Shown piece after piece: positions 1-11,600 of a stretch of 64,000 nucleotides of DNA (positions within the stretch are counted from its first letter, which is position 1; every line of letters starts with the position of its first letter). The DNA is taken from assembly GCA_030562195.1 (NCBI GenBank), contig CM060200.1, positions 26,017,023 to 26,081,022 on the forward strand, read 5' to 3'. Under the pieces are notes generated by a model. The model was given only the letters and a program-made list of their open reading frames with translations. It ran no database searches and was not told the origin of the DNA. Source of the DNA: Nipponacmea schrenckii. Its lineage: Eukaryota > Mollusca > Gastropoda > Lottiidae. The position numbers and the translations under genes are program-made.

Positions 1-352
1 TCAGCATCAGTACTTCACCTTTACACCTAATCACTCACTAATGAACTCATTCCTTAATTAATATGTTATTAATTTATGCGTTAAATTTCTCATATCAGTC
101 TATCTGTACTACTTAGTTATATATTGGAAATATCTTTACATTTTATCTTCCACTTTTCAAAGCAGACTGCATTCAAATCTATATCAATACTAGAATTCAA
201 ACACCATGTCTAATTACTGCCTAACGAGCTTGCTCAATTAATAGGATATTAATTGATGTGTTAAATATTAATACCGGTTGGTTACATTCTTAAAAATCTT
301 TAAATTTTTCATCCAATTTTTCAACTAACCTGTGTTAAATCTAGGTGGTGTT
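1..352. other. AT-rich stretch without a recognised gene
   Basis: No long open frame, RNA gene or clear repeat was seen. Two similar passages (around 60-120 and 240-300) share a pattern of 'aatatgttattaatt…gttaaat', suggesting an old local duplication. Confidence 0.5.
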
Positions 353-592
353 TTATAGCACAGAAGTTAGAGCGTTGGATACGTTGACAATGTTGGACTT
401 GAGTTCTAATCTCGATCAGTGTGCGATAGTCTGATGACCTTGAATAAGTCAGTCTTCATTCCAGTCCACCCAGCGGTAAATGGGTACGGAGATTTGGCCA
501 AGGACCAGCTGGTAGAAAGGATCCCCCGTCACGGCGGACTTGTGAACCTAAGTTGTTATCCTTGTAAAATATAGTTGTTTCTACCTTTTTTT
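353..592 (+). repeat. tRNA-derived SINE, family A
   Basis: The start resembles an RNA polymerase III A box (tagcacagaagttagagcg), followed about 40 bp later by a B-box-like gagttctaatctcgatc. The body carries a conserved tail (cttgtgaacctaagttgtt) ending near a T-rich run. Related pieces occur at 17147-17235, 21810-22035 (minus), 32462-32642 and 58803-58930 (minus), so this is a dispersed family. The tail is more widely shared than the head, as expected for 5'-truncated retroposed copies. Confidence 0.7.
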
Positions 593-1192
593 TATGTCTT
601 ATTACTGACTAAACTCTGCATAATTGATGACCATAGCCGTTTTTTATGAATCACAAGGTAGGGGTAAGAGAATTGTCAAGCAGGGCACACAGGCATGGCT
701 CCTCTGACCCCTTGTTGACAAGCCATTGAATTAACATTTACCACACAGAGTATGTTATACTAGTAGATCAAGGGTGTTTGGTTACTATCAGTGTATTGAT
801 AAAATCACACTGTTTAATTTGGTAATAAAATACTACCAATACTGTGTCAATAATCTAAACAATCAATTTCAACTGTAGATCAATACATACTTGCAAATCA
901 GTTTATTTGAAGTGGCTTAATTTTCATAGGTGAATAAACAGAATAATTCATGTCCCTTACAAATAGAGGCACTTAGATATTGTGAAATGATTTTTTTCAT
1001 ATACTTCTAAATTCTTAGGTCATCATTTCCATGTATCAATAATAGAATACATACATAGCTTTACAAAAATTGTAAGTAGAAATTGCAGAAAAATCGGATC
1101 TACCTCTCTACTATTGTCTGATATAGGATGGTTCAAAAACATTCCATCTCTCATTCCCCTATCTAAACCTACCACATTTACTTTAGGCTTAT

Positions 1193-1522
1193 ATAGGATG
1201 GTTCAAAAATATTCCCCCTCTCTCCCATAAAGCCCCTTCCCTCTCCCATAACACTCCTACCCTTTTCCATAACGCTCCAACCCTCTCCCATAGCACACCT
1301 ACCCTCCCAATAACGCCCCAATCCTCTCCTATAATGCCCCTACCCTCTCCCATAACACCCCTGTTCTCTCTCCCATAACACTCCTACCCTTTCCCATAAT
1401 GCCCCAACCCTCTCCCATATCACACCTACCCTCCTATAACGCCCCATCCCTCTCCTATAATGCCCCATCCCTCTCCCATAATGCCGCTACCCTCTCCCAT
1501 AATGCCCCTACCCTCTCCTGGT
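1193..1522. repeat. C-rich minisatellite, about 21-bp unit
   Basis: Degenerate tandem copies of a pyrimidine-rich unit (ccctctcccataatgcccct) run about 330 bp. The left side is preceded by a duplicated phrase (tataggatggttcaaaaa) at about 1122 and 1192. Short open frames across it are repeat translation and not genes. A shorter C-rich patch of similar flavour lies at 53640-53790. Confidence 0.85.
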
Positions 1523-1936
1523 TTGAACAGTAGTATGTACTTTTCTCTTCACCTGTTCTCTGAATCAACTTTAGAATTTCTTTATTTTGAAAGTAAAATG
1601 AGAAAAATTCTTCTCAGTTCAAATTACACGTTACCTTTAAGTTGAGGAATTTCAGTTGCTATGTTTTTATTTTTTTAACAATGAAACATGGCTCACGCAT
1701 TCAGTCTACAGCTTGTGTTTCACACTCTGGAATTTGGTATTTCATTTTTCATTTTGTCAATAAATCTGTCATGTAAATTAAACATAGTGCTGGTTAGAAA
1801 AAGAGAGAGGGGATTTACAAATGAACATCATCATCCCAAAAGTAAAGAAATTTACATTTTTTTTATTTAAATTTTATTTTTAAAACACTAATAAAACAGG
1901 TTTTTTAAAAGCAAGATTTTCAATGCTAAATTCTTC

Positions 1937-2227
1937 TTTAAAGGGATACTAAGTCAAAGAATGAACATAAAATTTCAAACTTGGTCAATAATACCAATAT
2001 CAGTTGAATAACTGATTGATATAATCTGATAAACCAAAAAATTTAGTAATTATCCATAAAAATTGAGATTTGATTATTTAAAACGCTTAATAAATTGATT
2101 AAGTGTTTTTCAATAATTACTTATATTGTGAGTTTTCTGAATTTTAAGGGATTCTGTTACTTTATGATACCAGGTAAGTTCAATGATGAATATATACTCA
2201 TATTGACCATTCTTGAATGAACATTCC
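1937..2227. mobile_element. MITE-like element, family M, copy 1
   Basis: Begins with tttaaagggatacta and atgaacataaaattt, has a central AT palindrome (cgcttaataaattgattaag) and a right half reading gataccaggtaagttca…tgaatatatactcat. The same architecture recurs at 6896-7231, 24051-24344, 26500-26775 and 31800-32044. This copy lacks the full right terminal inverted repeat. Confidence 0.65.
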
Positions 2228-5200
2228 AAAATTCCTTACATATATAGGAAGGGAATAGTTTAATGAACCTAGCATCTGAACCTAGGTTGAATACTATATA
2301 ACCTATAACAAGAGACACAGAACAACTGGTTCAGATCATAGCAAGTGGAGTCATACTACAGAAAAAACATGAAACAAATTATTAAAATTATCATTTATCG
2401 ATAAAACAGATGTGGAAAGCTTCAGAATATTTAAAGAAATTAACCGTGAAAGTGAAATTAAATTAACATAAAGAGGCCGTGAATTTTTCTTGAAAAAATA
2501 AAACAAATAAATGAACAATACTTTTTTTTTTTGGTTTTACAAAACAAATGTTGAATTGTGCTGGAATGTAACAAAATATTATTTTTCATCACAAGCTGAA
2601 CAACCTGTAACAAGTTTTACCTGTACTTCTTTAGTTAATTACTTTTCACACCTGTTTCTTAATTAACAAATAAATACATCAAGGTGTCAATTGTCAACAT
2701 TACAGCAGTCAGTCTGGCCACGACGTGACAACTTGCACTATATTACATACTGACATTCATACTGGTGTCATTACACCATTTCAAATATAACGGTTAGACA
2801 GATCTGCCTTCTTACCAACCAGGACCCCTTATATCCGCAAATTTAATCAAGATGATTTTAATGTTCCAGTCATCTCATTGGTCACTCAAAAATTGATTTT
2901 AGATTTAGTTCTATCAGATTTCTGTATTTCTTAAAATCTGCATTTTATTTAAGTTTTGAAGAGTAAGTCCCAAAGGCATTATGTTTAACCCTCTCCCTAG
3001 ACAAATCAGAATCAGATTGAGTGTGATACTGCCATTTTTTTGAATGACAAAAGAATGAAAATAAATAATACAAAATACAATCAATAAACAATAAACAATA
3101 CTAGTTGTAAATAAACTAGTTGGGAATATTGAACATTCTATGCCTAATTTTGGACAACAATGTTGAAACCAATTATAAGGAAATGGCTTTAAATTTATTT
3201 TTAAATTGGCAGTGATTGACTATGAAATATGAATAGTAAAAATGTGCTCCATGTATGAAAAAGGTAGTCTTTGGTAGATATCGCTTGTATGATAAAAAGC
3301 GTTATCCACTGCACTATATCTCTTAGGAGGTAATGCTAAAAATATTCCATTATTAATCTTTATTAACTAACAGAGATATTGGGTGATTATCACCACTCAT
3401 TGATAAAACTAAAAAATACTTTTGTGGAGCCTCAAAGTTTTGCTATATTAATGCTATTGAGAGCTCTAGTATAATATCTAGTAAATACAGTCTAATACTA
3501 TTGAGAGCTCTAGTCTGATATCTTGTAACTCCAGCAATTGAGAGCTCTAATATACTCTACTTAAACTCAGACTTTAGATGGATTGAGACAGTACAGGAGG
3601 CATTTTTTTCCCACCAAATTGAAATTTAATCAAATGTCAAAGATGTACAAGGTGCAGTAGTCTTGTCTCCATGAACAACTATAAAAAAAAAAAAAACATT
3701 TCCCCATTAAGATGCTATTCTGGGAAATAATTCAACTGTTCATTAATCAACACATCATTTCTTCAAAACATCTCAAACTATTACACATTTACTGTGTTTC
3801 ACTTTAGTTTTTAATTAAACCTTGTATTAGGTTTACAATTATAGTAATAATCTTTCCAGTGTCTAGTATGATTGTCAAAAATCTTCTTATCAAATTCTGT
3901 CATTAACAGAAAACAAACGCTGTTTAGACATTAACAAAAAGTGAGAGTGAAAGAAAATTTTGACAAATGTATAAAATTTTAAGATATAGAAGTAGGAAGG
4001 TTACATTTAAACATTAAATTACCACTTCTGAATTTCCTACATTACACACTTCATGGCCTTACCTGACTTTTTTAGCCTATTAGGTGCAGAGGAGGAGGAC
4101 GTAAAATATTAATTTCTTTTCAATACTCAGGTCGTAATATTGTCTTGTGAATTTGAATTGATAATGTGCCCTGTATGCGTTTCGAAATGTAGTATATAAT
4201 AAGTTAGAAGTAGAATATCAGTATATTTCAGGCACATCTAGGGCCTTAACCTCCAAAACTGCATTCAAGATGATGTTAGGGTTCCAGTCATCTGATTGGT
4301 CAATCACTAAATTGATTCTAATTTTAGTTCTATCATCCAATCAGATAACTGTATTTCTTAAAATCTAGATATTTATTTTATTTAAGTTTTTCAAGAATAA
4401 GGCCCCTGCCTGATTTAAACTCCAATCTCTTGTCTAAGACAACATTTCCTGTGATCCATTCCACTAGGAACAATAATAATATTCAAACAATACAATACTT
4501 CACAGAGAATATAAAAAAGAATTCTCTTTATATTTAATATTTTCAATAATTGTATTACAAATTTAAAACGAATATCAGATTGCATCGACCGTTTTGATTA
4601 AAATCATGCCTAGAATAACAAAATATACCAAAAATACCCAGAAATCAATATTAATCAAAAATATGCTGACTGTAAAATAAGGCGATAACGCAACACTTCA
4701 ATCAAAGAGGTTTTCAATATTTTCGTTACAGGTGGATGATTTTTTTCAATCAAATTAATGCATTATTGATTGGTTTATGAACAAAAATGTTTATTTCATT
4801 ATTATTTAGAATAATAGGAAGTAAATGTTTATAACTTGTCTGTTATTGTTATGAAACATTGTTAGACAGGCCAGCAATATATAAATCTTTGTTTAATTGT
4901 AGTATCTATTAACTTGATGTTTCTGATAATCAGTGATTGGGCTGATGGTCAACAGCATGCAGTAAAAACAACTGATTGATGGGGGCTTCTCCTATCCCTA
5001 AATCTAAAAATCTAAATAATTATCCACCTACCCACTCTTTCAAGCCAACCTACATTTAAAAATGCAAAAAAAAATTCTAGTCATTTGGATAGTAGACTAC
5101 AATGAACCGAGGCCCTGTGTACAGTGCATGGCGTTGCCCATCTTCATTAACCCATAAGGTGCAGAAGAGTAAGAGGTAAAACTCCATTCATTTCATTTCA

Positions 5201-5809
5201 TTTCTTATCATGTTCTTATTTTAGCTGTAGACCAGAATTCAAGGACAAAACCATGTCGTCTGCTATGTTGACAATAAAAATGGCTGATTTGACCATGAAA
5301 TTTGTCTGCCAAATTAAATGAAATGGGAAAACAATGGAGGTTGTATCTTCATGTCAATATTGACATCAACCATTTTAGTTCAGAAACCAAATAACCACAT
5401 TGAAACAAATCATTCTGCCTAAACTAACATGGAGTATGATACACCAACTATATCATGGCAAAGTTAATGATAAAATTACGAGTTCTACTGGACAATGCTA
5501 ACTCTACCCATTACTTTCCTCAGATATGATATACAGATGGGTTTTTGGTATCTTTACAGACAGTTAAAATGTCAAGTTTTTACAGCAGTTGCTCTGCTCT
5601 TTGGATTGCTTGTTTTCATGTATTTTCATCATGACAAAAGTTATAAACAACTTGCCATGGTAACGATTCTAATACTAGTAATCCAAAAATGGATTCCCCT
5701 TCGTATATGATGATCGAGGAACATAGGGGTCAGATTTTGATTTAAGCATATTTTATTGAAATTGTAAGATGGATTTAGTCATTATTTCCAATGAATACTA
5801 TGTCCTGTT
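2228..5809. other. Gene-free, repeat-rich stretch
   Basis: No supported gene. Visible structure: two diverged copies of one interspersed repeat (about 2840-2970 and 4250-4390, sharing gttccagtcatctgattgg and a following ttagttctatc); a short tandem passage at 3440-3560 built on attgagagctctagt; and two tails of another family (about 4068-4120 and 5128-5200, sharing ggtgcagaggag-type sequence also found at 33132-33235). The 71-residue frame at 5495-5710 has no coding features and is treated as chance. Confidence 0.5.
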
Positions 5810-5811
5810 CT

Positions 5812-5915
5812 CTAACGTTTCAGCTAAATGTCTTCTTCAGAAACAATGCAGTAGTTCATGATCACATTTTTTGTATTAGTATAGAAGAAGGCATGAAGCG
5901 GAAATGTTAGATGAA
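5812..5915. repeat. Small foldback (inverted repeat)
   Basis: The left arm ctaacgtttcagctaaatg…cttcttc (5812-5842) pairs imperfectly with gaagaaggcatgaagcgg…atgttag (5886-5912). The two arms surround about 45 bp. It looks like a short hairpin-type relic with no coding potential. Confidence 0.5.
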
Positions 5916-6895
5916 AGGAAAATAGTATATATTTTCCTATATTATGGGAATTTGTGATATATTATTTATTATTTCAATTTAAGAAATACCGGTACATAGT
6001 TTTTTTTATGACACATCTAGTTGAGCCACTGCAATAATGGATGCAGATAAAACAAATAAACATAAACACTTCATACAACAGCATTGCCATTTGAACAATT
6101 ATTTCAAAGAATACACAGGGCAGGGCATCCTAACTCTTTTATCTTGATGCTCATCAAATTGTATGGCCTAATATTTTACCCTTTTGTAATAAAGATATTA
6201 TTATTATTATTATTATTTATAGAACACCTTTCCCATATGAACTTGCCAGACATAGCTTTGGTACTTAGTTGTATAGAGTCAATTTAGTCATGAGACAGAA
6301 AGAACATGTTCATCACTTGTGACTGCTTATAATTGCCTAATAAGATCTCTTTAATATTAAACTCTGTCAGATTAGCATCACTTTCAGAGAGTTCACATAA
6401 AAAACATTATGTTAGTATTTGTATGATCAAAGAGATATTCTCCTAAAGAACCACTGGCCTAGGTCTAAGTCTCAAATAGAGACTATGGATTTCAACCTTC
6501 CAATACATCAAAATATTTGTGTTATTTTCAAACTTCTTTGTGTGGTATGTAATGTTTTTTATGTCTGTTTTTATTTGTGACATTACGTCAATGTTAGTCC
6601 CTCGACATCAAAAAGGTGTCAAATATAAGCTGAGTTTTTCAAAACTTGTCAATATTATGGACAACTATTGAATTTTGCAGGAACATTTACAAAAAACTTA
6701 ACTTTAATTTAATTTTTTGCCTTTAAAAAAACATTTATAACAAGTTTTTCAAATAATTTTTACAAATATGTGCAAACTGACTGGCAAATGTTGTCACAAT
6801 TTAAAGCTAAAAATAAAAATAGTATAAGACTTCTACAATTTGATTTGTCAGTTATCTTATTAAAAATTATACTTACAAATTACATGGGTAATGCC

Positions 6896-7231
6896 TCAAA
6901 GAGATACCGGCATTTAGAATGAACATAAAATTTAGAAATAAGAGAATATATTCATCAGTTAATATTCCCTGATGCCATAAATAACATAACAGAAAAACAA
7001 ATGAATATCCAAAAAACTTAATAATTATCTATAAATATGCATTTGATTATTGAAGAATGCTTAATAAATTAATTAAGCATTTTTCAAAAAATAGTTTTGT
7101 GAGTTATCCAGATTTTACAGGGATTTTATTACTTTATGATAGCAGGTAAGTTCACTGATGAATATATACTCATATTGACCATTCATAAAATTTTAATTTT
7201 ATGTTCATGTTAAGTTGCAGTATCCCATTAA
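6896..7231. mobile_element. MITE-like element, family M, full-length copy
   Basis: Left end gagataccggcatttagaatg and right end gttcatgttaagttgcagtatccc form terminal inverted repeats. The centre holds the family palindrome (gcttaataaattaattaagc). Flanks are TTAA/TCAA-like, so a TTAA or TA target is possible but not proven. Confidence 0.65.
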
Positions 7232-7494
7232 GGAATGCATACAATAATGTGATACAGAGAATTACAGTTACATTTATTGTCCCATACATGTTACAACCAT
7301 TTGAATAATAAAATAATTTTGAAACAACTGGTAAATGATGAGGTTAATATATAGAGAGCCAATAGAATAAGATTTAAGTGTTTGAATAGATTATAAACTG
7401 TTAATATTTTGAACCGAAACTCCAGGCCATAAAAAATTTTTAAGGTAAAAAATATTTGTAAGAGTCCAAATATGTTGTTGCACTTGTCATGACT

Positions 7495-7581
7495 TTACAA
7501 TTCACCCCAATTGAGGCTGTCCCCTTCAAAATCTAGCAGCAGTAACTTATTTTCAATTTCCTCAGTATCTGAATCAAAAAA
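7495..7581 (-). CDS. Candidate terminal exon of a minus-strand gene
   Basis: On the minus strand an acceptor-like tacgtttcccag (plus 7582 onward) opens an 87-bp frame of 28 codons plus a TAA stop. It encodes an acidic tail (FFDSDTEEIENK, then LLLLDFEGDSLNWGEL). Its phase (0) matches the phase-0 donor of the STARD-like exon at 8035-8124, about 450 bp upstream on this strand, so the two could be joined to give a 58-residue product. Known STARD4/5/6 proteins do not end this way, so it may be an alternative end, a separate gene or chance. No family was recognised. Confidence 0.35.
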   Translation of the reverse strand, partial: FFDSDTEEIENKLLLLDFEGDSLNWGEL

Positions 7582-8034
7582 CTGGGAAACGTAAGGTCAG
7601 TAAGCTTACTCAAACTAAATGCTCAATCTAAGAAATTTGTGTAAAAATGATCTATAATTTTGTTTTGTAAATATAATAATTGTTTTGTTATATTGTCATT
7701 TTGTGTATGTCTATATTTATGTATTGTGTACTAGTGGCCTGAATACCCAATAAACACATTACTATCAACAACTAATATCATTAAGGATTTAGTATATGCC
7801 CATGTAATAAGAAAACAAATACGTTCCCTTCAAATAAGTGATAACAAAAATATTGATGTAAAATTTTGTAAATTGAAAACTATTAAAATTTATAATATAG
7901 TGTTTGTATTTTTCTAAATGATAAAAGTTTATTATCGATAGCACTATGTTAAACAATGCCATAACAAAAATCTATTATCTTATGGCAATGTCTACTTTAA
8001 CACTTTCACGAAAATATCAAAATTCTTATTTTAC

Positions 8035-8124
8035 CGTCTTTTTAGCCACCTCCCATCCACTGTCATCATACAAATACCCATTTAAAATGTCGGCTGTCTT
8101 TTCTGCTATTTCTCTAAAATCCAT
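8035..8124 (-). CDS. STARD4/5/6-like lipid-transfer protein, first coding exon
   Basis: ATG at 8124 opens 30 codons (MDFREIAEKTADILNGYLYD, then DSGWEVAKKT), ending at a donor (gtaaaataag on the minus strand). The peptide resembles the N-termini of the small START-domain proteins: STARD6 begins MDFKAIAQQTA and STARD4 has WRVAKKT at the same spot, close to an expected exon boundary. START proteins bind and move sterols or other lipids between membranes. No further START exons (the Trp/Asp and Arg-Gly-Tyr-Asn regions) were found in 1-8000, so the rest would lie left of the window, or the gene is reduced. The start codon is about 500 bp from the HAX1 start, head to head. The match rests on 30 residues only. 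Confidence 0.5.
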
Positions 8125-8623
8125 TTTTAGTAAAAGTTTATTTTTCACAACTGTATTGAAAGAGCGACCACAATCAAAGTAGAATATTTTCTTGTATTCA
8201 TTTCATGGCTAGACATAATCTTACCTCTCAACTTTCACCTTTAACAGTTAACCTTTGGCACTTCAACTTTGACGTTTCACAAGGTCAGGGGTTGATGTCA
8301 AGGTTTACATGGAGAAATTGTTGAATGTTAAGAAATATAGTCATATTATGTGCTAGCTTAATCGCAGTAGATTAAATTTTGTCTAAAATGTGTCCAAAAA
8401 TGCAAATAATTGACCAGAATCAAGAAAAAGTCTTCTTTATTTTTTGAAAAATAAATAATTTAACAAAATTTTGCTTTTTTCTTTTTTTTTAAACGCCTGC
8501 TCCCAAACTAAGCTTCCATTTTCCTGTTTACAGTGAAACTGACGTAACCTTGCAGGACATATTTTAGATTTTCTTCCAATCGATTCCTATTTTAACCTTT
8601 GTCATTGGTAGTATTTTGTTAAA
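8125..8623. promoter_or_regulatory. Divergent promoter interval between STARD-like exon and HAX1
   Basis: These 499 bp separate two oppositely directed start codons, so both promoters and 5' UTRs should lie here. No TATA box is clear. An inverted CCAAT (attgg, 8604-8608) lies just before the HAX1 ATG. Inferred from gene layout, not from a recognised core promoter. Confidence 0.4.
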
Positions 8624-11600
8624 ATGAGGGGTGATGATGCGTACGATGACTTTTGGTCATCCCGCCATCGTCCGTTTGGACGCAGAAGTCATTTTGAGTA
8701 AGTTGTTAAAGTATTTTTCTTGTTGAAAAAAGGTTGGTTGTTATGGAACGCCATAAAACCGGATATGTTTCTTGGTTTAATCAATATTCTGCGGACAGTG
8801 TGTGGTCTGAAAAATAGATTTTGCATGATTTGATCATCTCTTTATTTCAACAATAATGTAAATTTATATATTTACATCATGTTACAAAATCGATAGATCT
8901 GTACTTAAACTTTAAAGTTAAAGGGCATTTCACACCAACCCATTCATATCTAGAAATTTCTATAACTCACTTTCTTTTGTGTGTCTTTCTTCATAATGCA
9001 TAGTTATAATGGGCTTGACATTATGAATATATTATTCTCATTGTAGCTAGTCTATAAAACAATAGCCATAACACAGCTAGTGAATAGTACTTGCATAACA
9101 ATGGCAAATTTTCTAGGACAGTTACTACAAGGTTGAATTTGGTATATGAATAAAACTTGTACAGTAAAAAGTCAAGAAAAAGGAAAAATATTCTGATAAA
9201 AACCAAATAAATTCTTGCCAATAAAGAGCTCACCAGGCCCTGCATTATCTGCAATTTCATTTAACTGGAAGGTTTGTGTTGTTGTCTACTTGTCCATATG
9301 TTCAGAAATCAGTCCAGTGGGCACCTTTAAGCCCCTCATATAAATAGAAGGCCAATTGATGTGACCAAGGGTCTTTGGTTGAGCTCTTATAAGCAACAGC
9401 AGTCCACTTCATTTAAATAGTTTTAAAAGCATCATAAGCATTGTTTATGAAGTTAAATTACCAGTTATGAATGTGGACTGAAATTGTAACATGATGAATA
9501 AACTTTGTTTTTACTGAGGGGATATTCACCAGTTCAGTTGATAATAAGTGTATTTATAAAGGATGTGATTAAAGGATTAGTAGAATGGTGGGTTATATCC
9601 TGTAACAATAGAAGGTTAACAGTCACTAATAACATGTTAATATTATAAATCATAGGCATTGGTATTGAGGGGATTAAATATAGATTAGTATTAATAGCTG
9701 TAAATAGCATTAAGCATTTTATGACTGATTGAAATGTCCATGGTAGTAAATTTTGATAAAGTTGCTTAAAAAGAAATACCGGTACTTGCCTTAGATCAAA
9801 TTTAAAATTGATGAAAGTAAAACCCCATTATTTGATAACAGTCAATTTTTATACGCCCACATGTAAGTATGGGAATATATTGTAATCACCCTGTTGGTCC
9901 ATCCGTCCGTCCGTTCACATTTACATTTACCTCGTGCTCACTCTACAAGCTACAATTCTTCAAGGATTCTTTTGATGTTTATTTTGTGGGTCAGTGTCAT
10001 TATGAACATGACCCCTATTGATTTTCGTGATGATCGGATAATTTTTCACCGAAATATCGTGTCAGACTTAGCCTATTTCACTCTATTACCTATAGGGTGA
10101 AATTCGTGCTCACTCTATTAAATTTAGTGATGATCCGATAATTTTCTTCTTAGATATTGCATAAAACTTTGATATCGCAGTTGTTTTTCGAGTTCACATG
10201 TAGTTAGTGCTCACTCTACAGGCTACAATTCTTCATGGATTATTTTCATATCTAGTTGCCTTGATGGTCTGCCTGATTATTTTTGATTGCATGTTGCATG
10301 TTGTGCAGATCAATATGCAAGACTTCAGTTTAGTCTACATGTAATCTTGGAACAATGATTGTTCGCTAAATCTGTATTTTAGTGAAAATATATGGATGAT
10401 AATCCCCTTCACACTGAATTTGTTTTCTGTAGAGTTAACACAAGCTAAATGTTTATATCGAGTTTGTTTTACAGTTCACATTTAGCTAACTAATTGCGAG
10501 GCTTGCCCCAAGCCTATGTTTTATTAAGAAAACTATTGATATAAGCCTATCTATTTCTCAAAAACTGAATGAAAGGTTAATTCTCCTATTTTTAAAGATT
10601 CTTTCAAAAAGTCCAATTGATTTAAATATTTGATGTGCCATTAAGGCAACCATTTTGCAGATCAGTCACCCAAAGGCCTCATATATAATATTTTTGGTGG
10701 CCATTGACCTGAAACTGCAAATTTGAACCCCAGCTCTAAAAGTTTGGAATTCAGACAAAATCTTGAGTTTGTTTGATTATATTATGTTTAATTTGCAGTA
10801 ATGGCCACATGGATGATGTGTTTGGAAATATATATAATATTTATAGTATTAAAGTTTTGCAATAATAAGGCAGAATACTTGAAATGATATATTTGCGCTG
10901 CCATTTGGAAGAAAAATGACGTTTTGATTGATTTTATATCACAATTTAGACATGAGACGTAGTTTAAACGATGATTGACGAGTACATACGTACCTGAATA
11001 ACCCCCAGGAGCCTGTAATTTTTATACGCCCACATATAATGTGGACGTATATTGCGGTTGACCCTGTCCGTCCGTCCGTCCGTTTTCATCGGATTACAAT
11101 GTAACTTGGTATGTGTCTCTGTCATCATAAAATCTCGGTTCCTTTCGAAAACCAGCTTTCTGACTTTTACGGTTGGTGAGTTATGCCCCCTTTCTTAGTG
11201 AGAATTCGTCAAATTCAGCTTGTGGGCGCGATACAGGCCACAATTTTTGTCCAATCTTTTCGAAACTTGGTATGTGTCTCTATCATCATAAAATCTTGGT
11301 TCCTTTCGAAAATCAGCTTTCTGACTTTTACGGTTGGTGAGTTATGCCCCCTTTCTTAGTGAGAATTTGTCAAATTCAGCTTGTAGGGTGGGCGCGATAC
11401 AGGCCACAATTTTTGTTCAATCTTTTCGAAACTTGGTATGTGTCTCTATCATCATAAAATCTTGGTTCCTTTCGAAAATCAGCTTTCTGACTTTTACGGT
11501 TGGTGAGTTATGCCCCCTTTCTTAGTGAGAATTTGTCAAATTCAGCTTGTAGGTGTGATACAGGCTACAATGTTTATCCAAACATTTTTATATGCCCACA

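Noticed and set aside
5495..5710. 71-codon frame with hydrophobic stretches
   Set aside because: AT-rich sequence readily gives hydrophobic frames; no homology, promoter or splice context.
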